Shown one piece after another: positions 1 through 9,319 of a DNA stretch of 37,885 bases. The translations under genes and the position numbers were made by a program. The notes under the pieces were generated by a model. It made no database searches, was not told the DNA's origin, and saw nothing but the letters and a program-made list of their open reading frames with translations. The first letter of the stretch is position 1. Each line of letters opens with the position of its first letter. The stretch is from SKPS01 sp964469215 (GTDB taxonomy: Bacteria > Bacteroidota > Bacteroidia > Bacteroidales > SKPS01), in the NCBI GenBank assembly GCA_964469215.1, contig CAYXYB010000024.1, forward strand, positions 1 to 37,885, written 5' to 3'.

Positions 1-3000
1 AATAATTAGGCAGCAGGTTTGTCACAGACTTCCAGGCAGTGTCGTTCTGGTGGGTGTTGTCACACAACTGTCCTGTCCATGCCTTGATCTGATATGTGTT
101 GCCCGCTATTGAAAGATTTGCTTTTGCAGCGAAGGTGAAGTTAACTGAGTCATTGGAGGGGATTGTTGATGTTATTGTCTCCGTTACCACAGGCTGATTG
201 TCGATCCTGAAACTTACAGGAATATTGCTCTGTGAAGCTGTTCCGTAGTTTCTTACCTTCACGGTAACATTCTCCTGGGAGGTGAGGCTGACGGCAGTGG
301 TTGGGTTCAATATGGCACTTACACCTACATCGCAGGGTTGTGGATTTGATACAGTTACATTCAACGGCACCCTGGTACTTGCACATCCCATTGTACCTTT
401 AGTATAATAAATCCTGCCATTCCACTGTCTCCCAACATTAGTAAGGCTGAAAGGATACCCGCCACCATGCCCGAACATCAGGGTCATATCGGGTTCAGTC
501 TGTATCAATCCCTGGGTAATATTGGTGTAATACATCGTACCGGAAGTAACCGTTATATACAAACCATATGTCTGTCCAGGCAAAAGGGTTAACCCTCCTA
601 TTACTGCCCGTGTTGGAATTCCTGACCCCATTCCATTTACTATGGCTGATCCTGCCAAGATCCACCCGGAGGATGTACCTGTGTAATTCACATAACTCCC
701 CGGCCGGTAATACACTTCCACAGTTAGTGATCCCGTTGCAATATGTATATCAAAGCTGTCGAGTGTGATCTGAACATTCGGGGTGATATCAAACATATTG
801 CCTGCAAAACTGTTGTTGGTTGCCATGGTTGTAAATACATTCAATCCTCCTTCATATGAATCTGTTCCTGCTTGAGCCCAGTATGTTGTATTACTGTACA
901 ATACCGGTGTGGTATAATATGGTCCGGTAGCCAATTCTGTTGTTGCTGTCTGTGAACTATACCATAGAACAGAATCAGGGCTCTGGGCATGAAGTGTAAC
1001 CTGGGTAGCATATGGGATAGTTGTATCCGATACGACCGGTGGTACAGGCACATGCATAGAGATAACCGAGAAAAATGCTGTATCATTATACTTCACATTA
1101 TCACCCTGAAGGTCAACCCATGCTTTGACCCTGAAAGTATCATCCACTGCCGTTACGCTGAAATCTGCCAGCGTACTGAAGTGGAACAACACACTGTCGT
1201 TCGGCATTACAACTGGTGTGAACGTCTGCGTTACAACCGGGGTTGTCGGCTTTATCCGGTAACTTACCGTTACCGTTGACGGAGCCGGGCTGTTTATAGG
1301 ATTAACACCAAGATTTCTTACCCAGATGCTGATTGTGTCCAGACCAATGTTACATGCATCTTCCAGCCCAACTATCCTTGATACCATTGCATCATTGATG
1401 GGATTGCCGAAGAAGTTCTTGCAGAACTGGTCGTTGAAGGTATTACTGTCGCCCGGCAGAACTGTTTTGGCACATATCACAGAATTACCGGCAGGGGATG
1501 TCATAGACGGTAAGGTTAAGGTAGCTGTGCCAAACGTGGGGATTGGTGCTCCGGTATAAATTGTTGAAGCAGGAGTACCGGCATTTACAGTGTATTCTAT
1601 CGACATTATGTTAGGTTGGATTGTATCTGTACCAAAGTTGGTAACTGTAACCTGCACAGGATAAACCTGCCCCTCGTTGGTATTTGTCCCCGGTGTAAGA
1701 ATGGCTGTTACCCCTGCATCCTTAGGTATCAGAGGAACCTCGTCAGCACCAATGGTTGGCAGCAGCGAACGAAACTCATCATCGATATCATCAGGTACCC
1801 TGGCACTATACTGTGCCTTGGCCGAAAGATTAGAACTCATTACATGAAGATCTGCATTCGTCACATAAGGAACATTCAGATTATGTGAGTTACCCTCTTT
1901 CCCGCTAAGCGTCTTAAGCATCGCCAAAGTCGGACAGTTGGCATCCCAATAGGCAAGATTGCTTGCACTGCTCCACCAGTTATTGTGGTTCGATATGTTT
2001 ACTGCTGTTCCCGGTGTAACATAATATGCATATCCTCCCGATGTGTTGCGTCCATAGTTGCTCTGGATGTTGTTGGTTGACCCATAATAAATATCTATGG
2101 CACGTGAGGTGTTGGAACCTGAGGTCACATTCACCGAGTTGAACATCAGATCCTGCAAATTAGAGTAATAGAGTCGGATGGCATAATGTACTGAAGTGTT
2201 GGCAGCGCCCGTTACAGATACAAAATTGTTTGCAATCAACCCCCGGCGTGCCACGGTGCCGGTACAGTAATATATATAGATGCCTCCGGAAAGTGCACCT
2301 GTCGGGGCAACCTCTATCTTGTTCTTCGTGATCCGTACATCGTTCTGGCAGTAGCCTGCATATATTCCATATCCGCTGGCAAAACCGGTCAGATTCCTTA
2401 TCGTATTCTTCGTGAAAACGAGTGAATCCTGATAGTACAGATAGGCTCCACAATAGTAGAACCCTTCAATAACATTCCCCTCAAATGTGTTTGCCATCGC
2501 CAGACTTGTGGTACTCATACCCTGCCAGTAGATGCCGTAATAACCATTCTTTATCTTATTGTTCAGAAACTTATTGTAGTTGTCGTTGCTCCCTGAGGTG
2601 CTGTATATACCGGCAAAATACGATGACGTGCTAACCGGAACCTCTATCACACAGTTGCTGATGATGTTGTTGTGCGCCCCGGCCAAAAACTCAACTGCCC
2701 GCGCATAAGTAGATCCTATGCCCTTGATCGTAATCTTCTCAAACCTGTACCAGTCGGCTCCGTTCAGCCTTACCGTCCAGTAATCTGCCGATCCGGCTGC
2801 AGTGTACTGAAGCGTAACCTGCGTGCTGTCGCCGGTGGAACCTCGGAACGTTACCGTCTGGTTCGCACCTACACCCGGTATCTCCGGTATCGTTAGCTGC
2901 TCGGTGTATATGCCCGGCTGTACATCAAAGATCACATGGCCGCATATTCCCACCGACTGCAGAGCAGCGAGTGCCTGGTTAAATGTATTGTAATGCCAGT

Positions 3001-6000
3001 TGCCTGTTGTGGGTGTCCCTATTGTGTAAATCCCTGAGAGACATGCATTGAAGCAATGATTGGCAGTATCATTCAGAGGTACCGTATCTGCAACATTGTT
3101 AGGCATTAGTGTCCATGCCTTGATGCAGTAAACTCCTCCCGCAAATACCATAGTGTCAAGGGTTATCACCTGGTGGCCGCTCCAGGGTAATGTACCGTTC
3201 CACTGTATTGTATCCTGTATCACATTGTTCAGGCTCCATATAATCTTACTTGTTGTCAGGGTATTTAATCCCCAATTCTTCAGCTTCACCTGTATCGGAT
3301 GAGGTACATTCGACGCAGCATTGATATATGGATGTACTATCTCCTGTATCCCCGCATCTACCTGGGGCGGCGTGGAGGTGTTTACCTGTATTGGTACACG
3401 GGTGCTCTCGCAACTCTCGATGTAACTCGAATAGTTTAGTCTGATGTTTGGCCGCTGTGCAATCGTTGTGCCTGAACCGGTGGAACACACCGTTGCAGCA
3501 TCAGTATAATAATACAATGTTGAGTTATAAGAGGTTGTGCTCTGATATACACTGGCGTTGTAGGTATATGACGAGTTGTTGAAACAGGTCTCTATGATCA
3601 CATTATCGGTACCGTTCCATACAAATGGGGTCTGGAAGGTGTGTGTGTTCCACCCGGCAGTCTCTGTGTAAGATGGTACGGTATATACTGTAGTCAGGTT
3701 TGTAACAAAGGTAGAAGGTATCGCGGTTAGTGCTGTGTGCCCCATCATGATGGTGAAAGTCTGCAGCGGTGTTCCCTGTATCGCAGCAACATTGAACGCC
3801 ACTGATGAGATCTGTCCCGGTAATACACCTGCTGCCGTAAGCTCACTGGCAGGTATCAGGAACTGGTGCCTCGCTCCCCAGTACCAGTTGCCGTATGGGG
3901 CAGGATATCCGGTGTTGGCATTTGTGGTTGTGCCGGTACCAATATCGGCAGTACCCGTAGCCCCCGATACTATCTTTGTTCCAGCCCAGTATGTGGTCGT
4001 ATCCCACAACACAGGTGTTACAAAGGTGCTTCCGGTATCCAGATGGACAGTGGAGGCCTGGGATGGATACCAGTAAACTGAGCCTGCTCCTGTTGCACTG
4101 AGAGTAGCTGAAGTGTTATATGGTATGTTTACAGGTGAAACCACACTCGGCGGGGCAGGAGTCTTTAGTGAATAAATCGAATCCTTCAAAATGGTGTCGT
4201 TCTGATGGTTCGGGTCTCCAATCATGTTCACCCACGCACTGATTGTGAACATGGTGTCGTTGTTCAGCGGTGCCGTGAGGTTTGCAAGAGATGTGAATGT
4301 GTAATAAATGCTTGTTCCCGGAGCTATGGTGTCAGGAATGGTTTCAGTTGTAACCCATGGGTTGTTGTTAACACGGAATGAGGCTGTTGCACCACCTTTT
4401 AATGTGTCTGTTCCCTGGTTGAATACCTTTATCGTCACCGGCTCATTGTAAACAGCACAACCCGCCTTCACCAAAAGCTCCGATATGCCGATATCATAAG
4501 GTGGAATGCCGCCAACGTTAACTGTTAAAGGTACCCGCAGGCTGGAACATCCAAGGCTTCCAACGGTATAATATAGGGTGCCGTTCCACTGCCTTGGCTC
4601 ACAACATCCATCCCAGTTGGTACAATGTGCCATTCCGGAAAGTACTGCAATATCATTATTTGAATAAACCGTATTGGTAGAAATGCTTCCGTACTGCGAT
4701 GAAACCTGCCAGTAAATGGCATATGTCTGACCCTTGGGTATTGTTAAATGATTAATTTGAAAATTGGTTGCATTATTCGGGCCACCTGAATTTACGGTAT
4801 ATGTTCCCCAGGGTATCCATGCCGCTGAATTTGCGGCGAAACCAACCCAGGTACCCACCCTGTAAAAGAAATTTATCGTCTGCTGTCCGGTGAGATTACA
4901 ATGGATATCAAGAGCTGTAAGAGTAATATTGTCATTCAGCGCTGTTACATCAACCATAAAGCCACCAGCACAGGTGGTCGTACCTGTGTATCCACCGGGT
5001 GATGTAAAGCTTCCGCTTGTCTGGGCAGCAGAGCCTGCACTTAACCAATAAACTGTTGTATCATACAATATGGGGGTAGTAAAATTTGCACCAGCGGCCA
5101 TTGGTATGGTTGCGGTATCAGTTGCCCACCATAGAATAGAATCATTGCTCTGGGCAAAAAGCGTTACATAGCTGGCATAAGGTATTGTAGTGTCTGACAC
5201 TATCGGAGGAGGAGGAATCTTCAGCGACAATACTTCAAGAGTAGCCGTATCATTATACAATACATTATCACCCGGTACTTTCACCCATGATTGAACAATA
5301 AAAGTTGAATCCACAACTGTTGAAAAATCCGCAAGGGTTGCAAACGTGAAAATAATACTATCGTTTATTGCAATAGGACCACTGCCCGTCTCTGTCACAA
5401 CTGTAGTGTCTCCCATCAAACGATAAGATACATTAAAATTGCCGGTTATCGGAGTTGCTCCAAGATTCCTTATCCTGACTTTGATTGTATCAAGGCCAAG
5501 CCCGCAACCTTCATCAACAGGAAGAATCCTTGCCAGCATCGCATCCGTGGTCGGAGTAGCAAAATATGTGATGCATGTTGTGTCATTGAAGGAATTTGAG
5601 TCGTTTGGAAGCACAGTCCAGGCGCAAATATTTACATTACCTGCCGGTGATGTGAAGGAGGGCATTAACAGTGTGGTTGTCTGGAATGGATTTAACTGGC
5701 CTGTGTAGGTTGTTGATACAGGAGTGCCTCCGTTTACACTGTAAAACACATTAACGCTGAAGAGGGTATCAGTACCAAAATTCTGAATATTTACCGTAAC
5801 CGGTACAGTAGCTGCTTCAGCTACTACGGTCTGTGGGGTGGGTGTGACAAAACCAATTACCCCGGCATCCTTTGCGATAAGCGGCACCTCATGTGCACCA
5901 ATGGTTGGAAAAGCGGTACGCGGATTGCCAAAAATATCGTCAGGTACTGCTGTAAGTGTAGTCGCTTTGGCTGATAACAAAGTGTTGGTGAGTGAAAGAT

Positions 6001-8842
6001 CATGTACGCCCGCGAATGGAGGATTAAGATTATGTGAGTTGGTCTCCTTGCCACTGGCAAGTTTTAACGCCGCCAGAGTTGTCTGGTTTGCAGCCCAGTA
6101 GGAAAGGTTCGGCCCTGTTGTATAAAAATCGTTGTAATCTGCGTTTAATACCGCTGCAGTCGCACTTATGTAATATGCATAACCGCCATTAGTGTTTGAA
6201 AAAATGTTGTTAACAATATTGATCCCTGCTCCCGAAGAAAGGTAGAAAGACCTTCCTGCCGTCGCCGACCCACCGGTTACATGAACTGAATTGTTGTAGA
6301 AATCAATATAATTTGAACTCACAATATAAATTGAATAAATGGTTCCTGATGGATTACCCGACTGGCTGATGAAATTGTTGCTTACCAGCAGAGGAACTGT
6401 TGATGTCGCCTGCTTGTAGGCAAGATATAAACCATAGTTAGTGCTTGTTCCTGTCGACACAATCCTGTTCTTGCTTATAACTCCCCAGCCTGTGGTATAG
6501 GCTATATACATCGGATAAAGAGTTCCCGAAGCTGTCTGATTTGTTAAATAATTACCTACAATATTCAATGAATCAACATAATAGGCGTAAACACCATAGT
6601 AATAATAATCTATTATATTGTTTCTTATCAGATTGAATATTTTTTTTATTGATGCAGAGGAAGAATAATAATATACCCCGTAATATCCACCCTTAAGTGT
6701 AGAATTACTGATTGTGATATTGTAATCGGCACTGGTAGTGGAATAAACAGGAACCGCAGAGCTGCTTGTGGCTAACGGTGCATCAATGAAGCAACTGTCA
6801 ATGGTTATATGTTTACTGCTTCCCATGAACTCCACAATACGTCCGTATGTGGCATTTGTAGACCTGATTGTAATTCCCTTCAGTTTAATATGTTGTGCAC
6901 CATCAAACCTTACGGTAAAGTTGGTTGACACAGTCCCCTGGAGCCAGATCACATCATTTGGGTTGCCTGTAGAAGACCTGAATGTAATTGTATTGGCAGG
7001 GCTGGTTCCTGGAATATTTGTAAAAGTCCATTGGCCGGTATATGTCCCCGGCAGGACATTGAAAGTAACGGCTCCTCCGACTCCACATTGCAGCATCGCA
7101 CTAATCGCTCCCTGGACAGTAGCATAGTCACCCCCGGTTCCTACAGTATAATTGCCTGCAAGAATCCCGCTGCATACAAGAATATTCTTTGTAAGTGTAT
7201 CGTTGTAGAAATCTTCGTCAATACTGTCGTTTGGCAAGCTTGTCCATGCTTTTATCACATGCTGCCCTACCGGAAAGGCAAAGGTGCCAATGGTAAGAAT
7301 CGGTGACACCTGATGCTCAAGAAGAGTGCCTGTCCATAAAAATGGTGTCTGAACGACACCGTTCACCGACCAACCTATGGTAACCTTGGACAGGGTGTCA
7401 ACTGCAAAATTCTTTATTCTCACTGTAACAGGTGTAGGAGTAGATGTATAGATCACCTGTGCCGGGTCAACAATGTGGGTTACCCCTGCATCATAATTAA
7501 GCGGCACTGATGACATCGGAGCAAAAACCTGGATCTCACGATGGTTCGGGTTAGATGAACCTGCCACGGTGTTGAAACGGAGCTTGGTGGTAGTGTAAGG
7601 GGTCAGAAACATGATGGAGTCTTCGAAAACACTGGTTGTACTGCTGTAATTATGAATACTCTGGTAAGTGGTTCCGTCCCATATCTGAACCACACAGGTA
7701 GTCATCGGCCGGTCTGCCTTGAAAAACTTGATCTTGTTAAACGTCACCGGGTTCACCCATGTGTATTCAATCCATCCGTTGGTTGACACCCATCCCCATG
7801 GTAATGTTGCAGGTGCAGCTGAGATGATATCATCATTGTAATTCTGTGGCCCATAGGTTGTTCCTCCCCCTCCGCTATGTGCAGCAGTAGCAGTTAGTGC
7901 AACATTCTGTCCACTACCGAGAGACTTTTTGATATAAAATGAATATACCTGTGTTTGCCCCTTGTTGGCACTAATGGATGAGTCAACAGCATAAAGGTAA
8001 TAATTTACAGTATTGTTGTATGTGAAACTTGGAATAGTTCCCATCCAGGTGTTTCCGGTTGTATTTATCATCACAAGTGTATCATTGGTTCCGCTGTTAA
8101 GATTATAAACCAGTCGTGCTAATGAAACTCCTGAAGCATCTGTAATAGTAGCATATATGTCATATGGGCCTGTATTATAGGCCGTATCCTGAAGAATCGG
8201 TGCTTGCAGTGTGATGGTGGGCGGGGTAAGCTCAGATATGGCTACCGTAACCTTTATGTCATCTAAAGCCCAACCCCAGTTTTCAAACTGAGTGCCGTTA
8301 TTAATATCCCTGAGGACAAACTTCACCTTTACCTGAGCTGTATTAGCTGCTATGGCTGAAATATCGAAAACCTCACCCATCCACCATCCATTTGTCGGAG
8401 GAGTCGGATTGCCAGGCAGCCAAGAAGTGTAGGAGGTTGCTGTAAACTTATTGCCAGTGGCGGCACTGAATCCGCTGGTGCCCAGATAATGTGCCTCCGT
8501 CAGCTGTGTCCACGATACGCCATTATTTGCCGACACAAAAATTTCTCCAGCATCAAAAAACTCTATCTTGCAGATATGACTGAATTCCAAAAGCACATAA
8601 GTATTTCCAACAGTGCTGAAACTTGTTGTTGTCATTACTGATGAATCACCGGGGTTTACAATATGGGCTGAATAGGATTTGGTTCCCGAATTGTAAAGTG
8701 TGGTATTCAATGACCAAAGCTGTGTTCCGCCCGTTGTAACTGAAGGAGTACCTTCAAATCCCTCCTGGTAAACCACTGTCTGTGAATTTACTAAAAGCAT
8801 GCTAAACATGCAAAGTGCCATAATTGCTGAAAATCGTTTCAT
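1..8842 (-). CDS. Giant modular exported beta-helix/Ig-like surface protein, paralog A (C-terminus beyond window)
   Basis: Reading from the ATG at 8842, the frame stays open to the window edge (at least 2,947 codons) and the last codons at 58-2 are still in frame. No stop codon was met in a hand translation. Residues 1-21 form a signal peptide (MKRFSAIMALCMFSMLLVNSQ). A MAM/lectin-like domain follows (about 23-207), then a discoidin-like domain (306-438), CARDB-like sandwiches, a right-handed beta-helix (562-986) and a second beta-helix (1936-2368). Ig_7-like domains near 1207-1447, 1557-1825 and 2596-2832 each carry an inserted module. The sequence stops where the neighbouring paralog still has about 770 residues, including GEVED and the type IX sorting domain, so the whole protein may be near 3,700 aa. 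Substrate and role are unknown; an adhesin or glycan-binding surface protein is inferred from the domains only. Confidence 0.85.
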   Translation of the reverse strand, partial: MKRFSAIMALCMFSMLLVNSQTVVYQEGFEGTPSVTTGGTQLWSLNTTLYNSGTKSYSAHIVNPGDSSVMTTTSFSTVGNTYVLLEFSHICKIEFFDAGEIFVSANNGVSWTQLTEAHYLGTSGFSAATGNKFTATSYTSWLPGNPTPPTNGWWMGEVFDISAIAANTAQVKVKFVLRDINNGTQFENWGWALDDIKVTVAISELTPPTITLQAPILQDTAYNTGPYDIYATITDASGVSLARLVYNLNSGTNDTLVMINTTGNTWMGTIPSFTYNNTVNYYLYAVDSSISANKGQTQVYSFYIKKSLGSGQNVALTATAAHSGGGGTTYGPQNYNDDIISAAPATLPWGWVSTNGWIEYTWVNPVTFNKIKFFKADRPMTTCVVQIWDGTTYQSIHNYSSTTSVFEDSIMFLTPYTTTKLRFNTVAGSSNPNHREIQVFAPMSSVPLNYDAGVTHIVDPAQVIYTSTPTPVTVRIKNFAVDTLSKVTIGWSVNGVVQTPFLWTGTLLEHQVSPILTIGTFAFPVGQHVIKAWTSLPNDSIDEDFYNDTLTKNILVCSGILAGNYTVGTGGDYATVQGAISAMLQCGVGGAVTFNVLPGTYTGQWTFTNIPGTSPANTITFRSSTGNPNDVIWLQGTVSTNFTVRFDGAQHIKLKGITIRSTNATYGRIVEFMGSSKHITIDSCFIDAPLATSSSAVPVYSTTSADYNITISNSTLKGGYYGVYYYSSSASIKKIFNLIRNNIIDYYYYGVYAYYVDSLNIVGNYLTNQTASGTLYPMYIAYTTGWGVISKNRIVSTGTSTNYGLYLAYKQATSTVPLLVSNNFISQSGNPSGTIYSIYIVSSNYIDFYNNSVHVTGGSATAGRSFYLSSGAGINIVNNIFSNTNGGYAYYISATAAVLNADYNDFYTTGPNLSYWAANQTTLAALKLASGKETNSHNLNPPFAGVHDLSLTNTLLSAKATTLTAVPDDIFGNPRTAFPTIGAHEVPLIAKDAGVIGFVTPTPQTVVAEAATVPVTVNIQNFGTDTLFSVNVFYSVNGGTPVSTTYTGQLNPFQTTTLLMPSFTSPAGNVNICAWTVLPNDSNSFNDTTCITYFATPTTDAMLARILPVDEGCGLGLDTIKVRIRNLGATPITGNFNVSYRLMGDTTVVTETGSGPIAINDSIIFTFATLADFSTVVDSTFIVQSWVKVPGDNVLYNDTATLEVLSLKIPPPPIVSDTTIPYASYVTLFAQSNDSILWWATDTATIPMAAGANFTTPILYDTTVYWLSAGSAAQTSGSFTSPGGYTGTTTCAGGFMVDVTALNDNITLTALDIHCNLTGQQTINFFYRVGTWVGFAANSAAWIPWGTYTVNSGGPNNATNFQINHLTIPKGQTYAIYWQVSSQYGSISTNTVYSNNDIAVLSGMAHCTNWDGCCEPRQWNGTLYYTVGSLGCSSLRVPLTVNVGGIPPYDIGISELLVKAGCAVYNEPVTIKVFNQGTDTLKGGATASFRVNNNPWVTTETIPDTIAPGTSIYYTFTSLANLTAPLNNDTMFTISAWVNMIGDPNHQNDTILKDSIYSLKTPAPPSVVSPVNIPYNTSATLSATGAGSVYWYPSQASTVHLDTGSTFVTPVLWDTTTYWAGTKIVSGATGTADIGTGTTTNANTGYPAPYGNWYWGARHQFLIPASELTAAGVLPGQISSVAFNVAAIQGTPLQTFTIMMGHTALTAIPSTFVTNLTTVYTVPSYTETAGWNTHTFQTPFVWNGTDNVIIETCFNNSSYTYNASVYQSTTSYNSTLYYYTDAATVCSTGSGTTIAQRPNIRLNYSSYIESCESTRVPIQVNTSTPPQVDAGIQEIVHPYINAASNVPHPIQVKLKNWGLNTLTTSKIIWSLNNVIQDTIQWNGTLPWSGHQVITLDTMVFAGGVYCIKAWTLMPNNVADTVPLNDTANHCFNACLSGIYTIGTPTTGNWHYNTFNQALAALQSVGICGHVIFDVQPGIYTEQLTIPEIPGVGANQTVTFRGSTGDSTQVTLQYTAAGSADYWTVRLNGADWYRFEKITIKGIGSTYARAVEFLAGAHNNIISNCVIEVPVSTSSYFAGIYSTSGSNDNYNKFLNNKIKNGYYGIYWQGMSTTSLAMANTFEGNVIEGFYYCGAYLYYQDSLVFTKNTIRNLTGFASGYGIYAGYCQNDVRITKNKIEVAPTGALSGGIYIYYCTGTVARRGLIANNFVSVTGAANTSVHYAIRLYYSNLQDLMFNSVNVTSGSNTSRAIDIYYGSTNNIQSNYGRNTSGGYAYYVTPGTAVNISNHNNWWSSASNLAYWDANCPTLAMLKTLSGKEGNSHNLNVPYVTNADLHVMSSNLSAKAQYSARVPDDIDDEFRSLLPTIGADEVPLIPKDAGVTAILTPGTNTNEGQVYPVQVTVTNFGTDTIQPNIMSIEYTVNAGTPASTIYTGAPIPTFGTATLTLPSMTSPAGNSVICAKTVLPGDSNTFNDQFCKNFFGNPINDAMVSRIVGLEDACNIGLDTISIWVRNLGVNPINSPAPSTVTVSYRIKPTTPVVTQTFTPVVMPNDSVLFHFSTLADFSVTAVDDTFRVKAWVDLQGDNVKYNDTAFFSVISMHVPVPPVVSDTTIPYATQVTLHAQSPDSVLWYSSQTATTELATGPYYTTPVLYSNTTYWAQAGTDSYEGGLNVFTTMATNNSFAGNMFDITPNVQITLDSFDIHIATGSLTVEVYYRPGSYVNYTGTSSGWILAGSAIVNGMGSGIPTRAVIGGLTLLPGQTYGLYITVTSGTMYYTNITQGLIQTEPDMTLMFGHGGGYPFSLTNVGRQWNGRIYYTKGTMGCASTRVPLNVTVSNPQPCDVGVSAILNPTTAVSLTSQENVTVKVRNYGTASQSNIPVSFRIDNQPVVTETITSTIPSNDSVNFTFAAKANLSIAGNTYQIKAWTGQLCDNTHQNDTAWKSVTNLLPNY

Positions 8843-8885
8843 TGTAGAAATTTTTTGGTTATCATCATTTAATAAAATGTGGTAT

Positions 8886-8893
8886 CAAAAATA
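8886..8893 (-). promoter_or_regulatory. Bacteroidota -7 element (TATTTTTG) for giant gene A
   Basis: The minus strand reads TATTTTTG, matching the Bacteroidota -7 consensus TAnnTTTG, about 43 nt upstream of the ATG at 8842. No TTG is present at the expected -33 spacing, so this is a weak call resting on one element in an AT-rich leader. Confidence 0.4.
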
Positions 8894-8952
8894 ATTAATT
8901 TTAGTAATGAATTTGTTAATTGATGATTAGTTTAACATTAAATTAATGTCTA

Positions 8953-9067
8953 ATCGGTGAATCGGTGAATGGGGTAATGTTTTTGGCATGCTGGCGCGAG
9001 ACTGTTCAGAGTTCAGTTGCTCGCTATCGCTCGCGTTCAGAGTTTAAGTATCGAAACCCTGAACGCG
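8953..9067. repeat. Left edge of intergenic repeat array: inverted core copy and 14-bp hairpin
   Basis: This gene-free stretch holds two copies of ATCGGTGA (8953-8968). An inverted, degenerate copy of the array core follows near 9016-9035; its reverse complement reads GCGAGCGATAGCGAGC. Next is a hairpin with arms at 9032-9045 and 9054-9067 and an 8-nt loop. The arms pair over 14 positions; the only mismatch is A/C on the plus strand and becomes a U-G wobble on the minus strand, the direction in which giant gene B is transcribed. The right arm ends exactly at the scaffold gap. Confidence 0.7.
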
Positions 9068-9167
9068 NNNNNNNNNNNNNNNNNNNNNNNNNNNNNNNNN
9101 NNNNNNNNNNNNNNNNNNNNNNNNNNNNNNNNNNNNNNNNNNNNNNNNNNNNNNNNNNNNNNNNNNN
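9068..9167. other. Assembly gap (100 N) inside repeat array
   Basis: There are exactly 100 consecutive N with repeat sequence on both sides. A round 100 is the usual placeholder for a gap of unknown size, so the true array length and anything inside it are not known. Confidence 0.97.
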
Positions 9168-9250
9168 AACGAAGTGAGCAGTAACCCTGAACGCGAACGA
9201 AGTGAGCAGTAACCCTGAACGCGAACGAAGTGAGCAGTAACCCTGAACGC
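9168..9250. repeat. 28-bp tandem repeat, three units after the gap
   Basis: Units start at 9168, 9196 and 9224, a strict 28-bp period. Each contains AACGAAGTGAGC followed by AGTAACCCTGAACGCG. Across the unit junction this makes the core GCGAACGAAGTGAGC that also occurs in the 29-bp array at 19363-19710. There are no variable spacers, so it is not a CRISPR array. The last unit merges into a perfect small hairpin, GCTTGC-GAA-GCAAGC, at 9249-9263. Confidence 0.95.
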
Positions 9251-9267
9251 TTGCGAAGCAAGCTGAA

Positions 9268-9307
9268 CCGATTAGCCGATTAGCCGATTAGCCGATTAGC
9301 CGATTAG
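9268..9307. repeat. 8-bp microsatellite CCGATTAG x5
   Basis: Five perfect copies of CCGATTAG lie end to end, finishing 12 nt from the stop codon of giant gene B (9320-9322). The reverse complement, CTAATCGG, resembles the TAATCGGTGA seen near 8951, so related octamers sit at both ends of this intergenic region. Confidence 0.95.
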
Positions 9308-9319
9308 AAAGTTAGACAA

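Noticed and set aside
9168..9250. 28-bp repeats as a CRISPR array
   Set aside because: Units are contiguous with no variable spacers and no cas genes are near.
8965..9261. Open frames on both strands across the left gap
   Set aside because: They owe their length to N bases and repeat units; no family features are seen.
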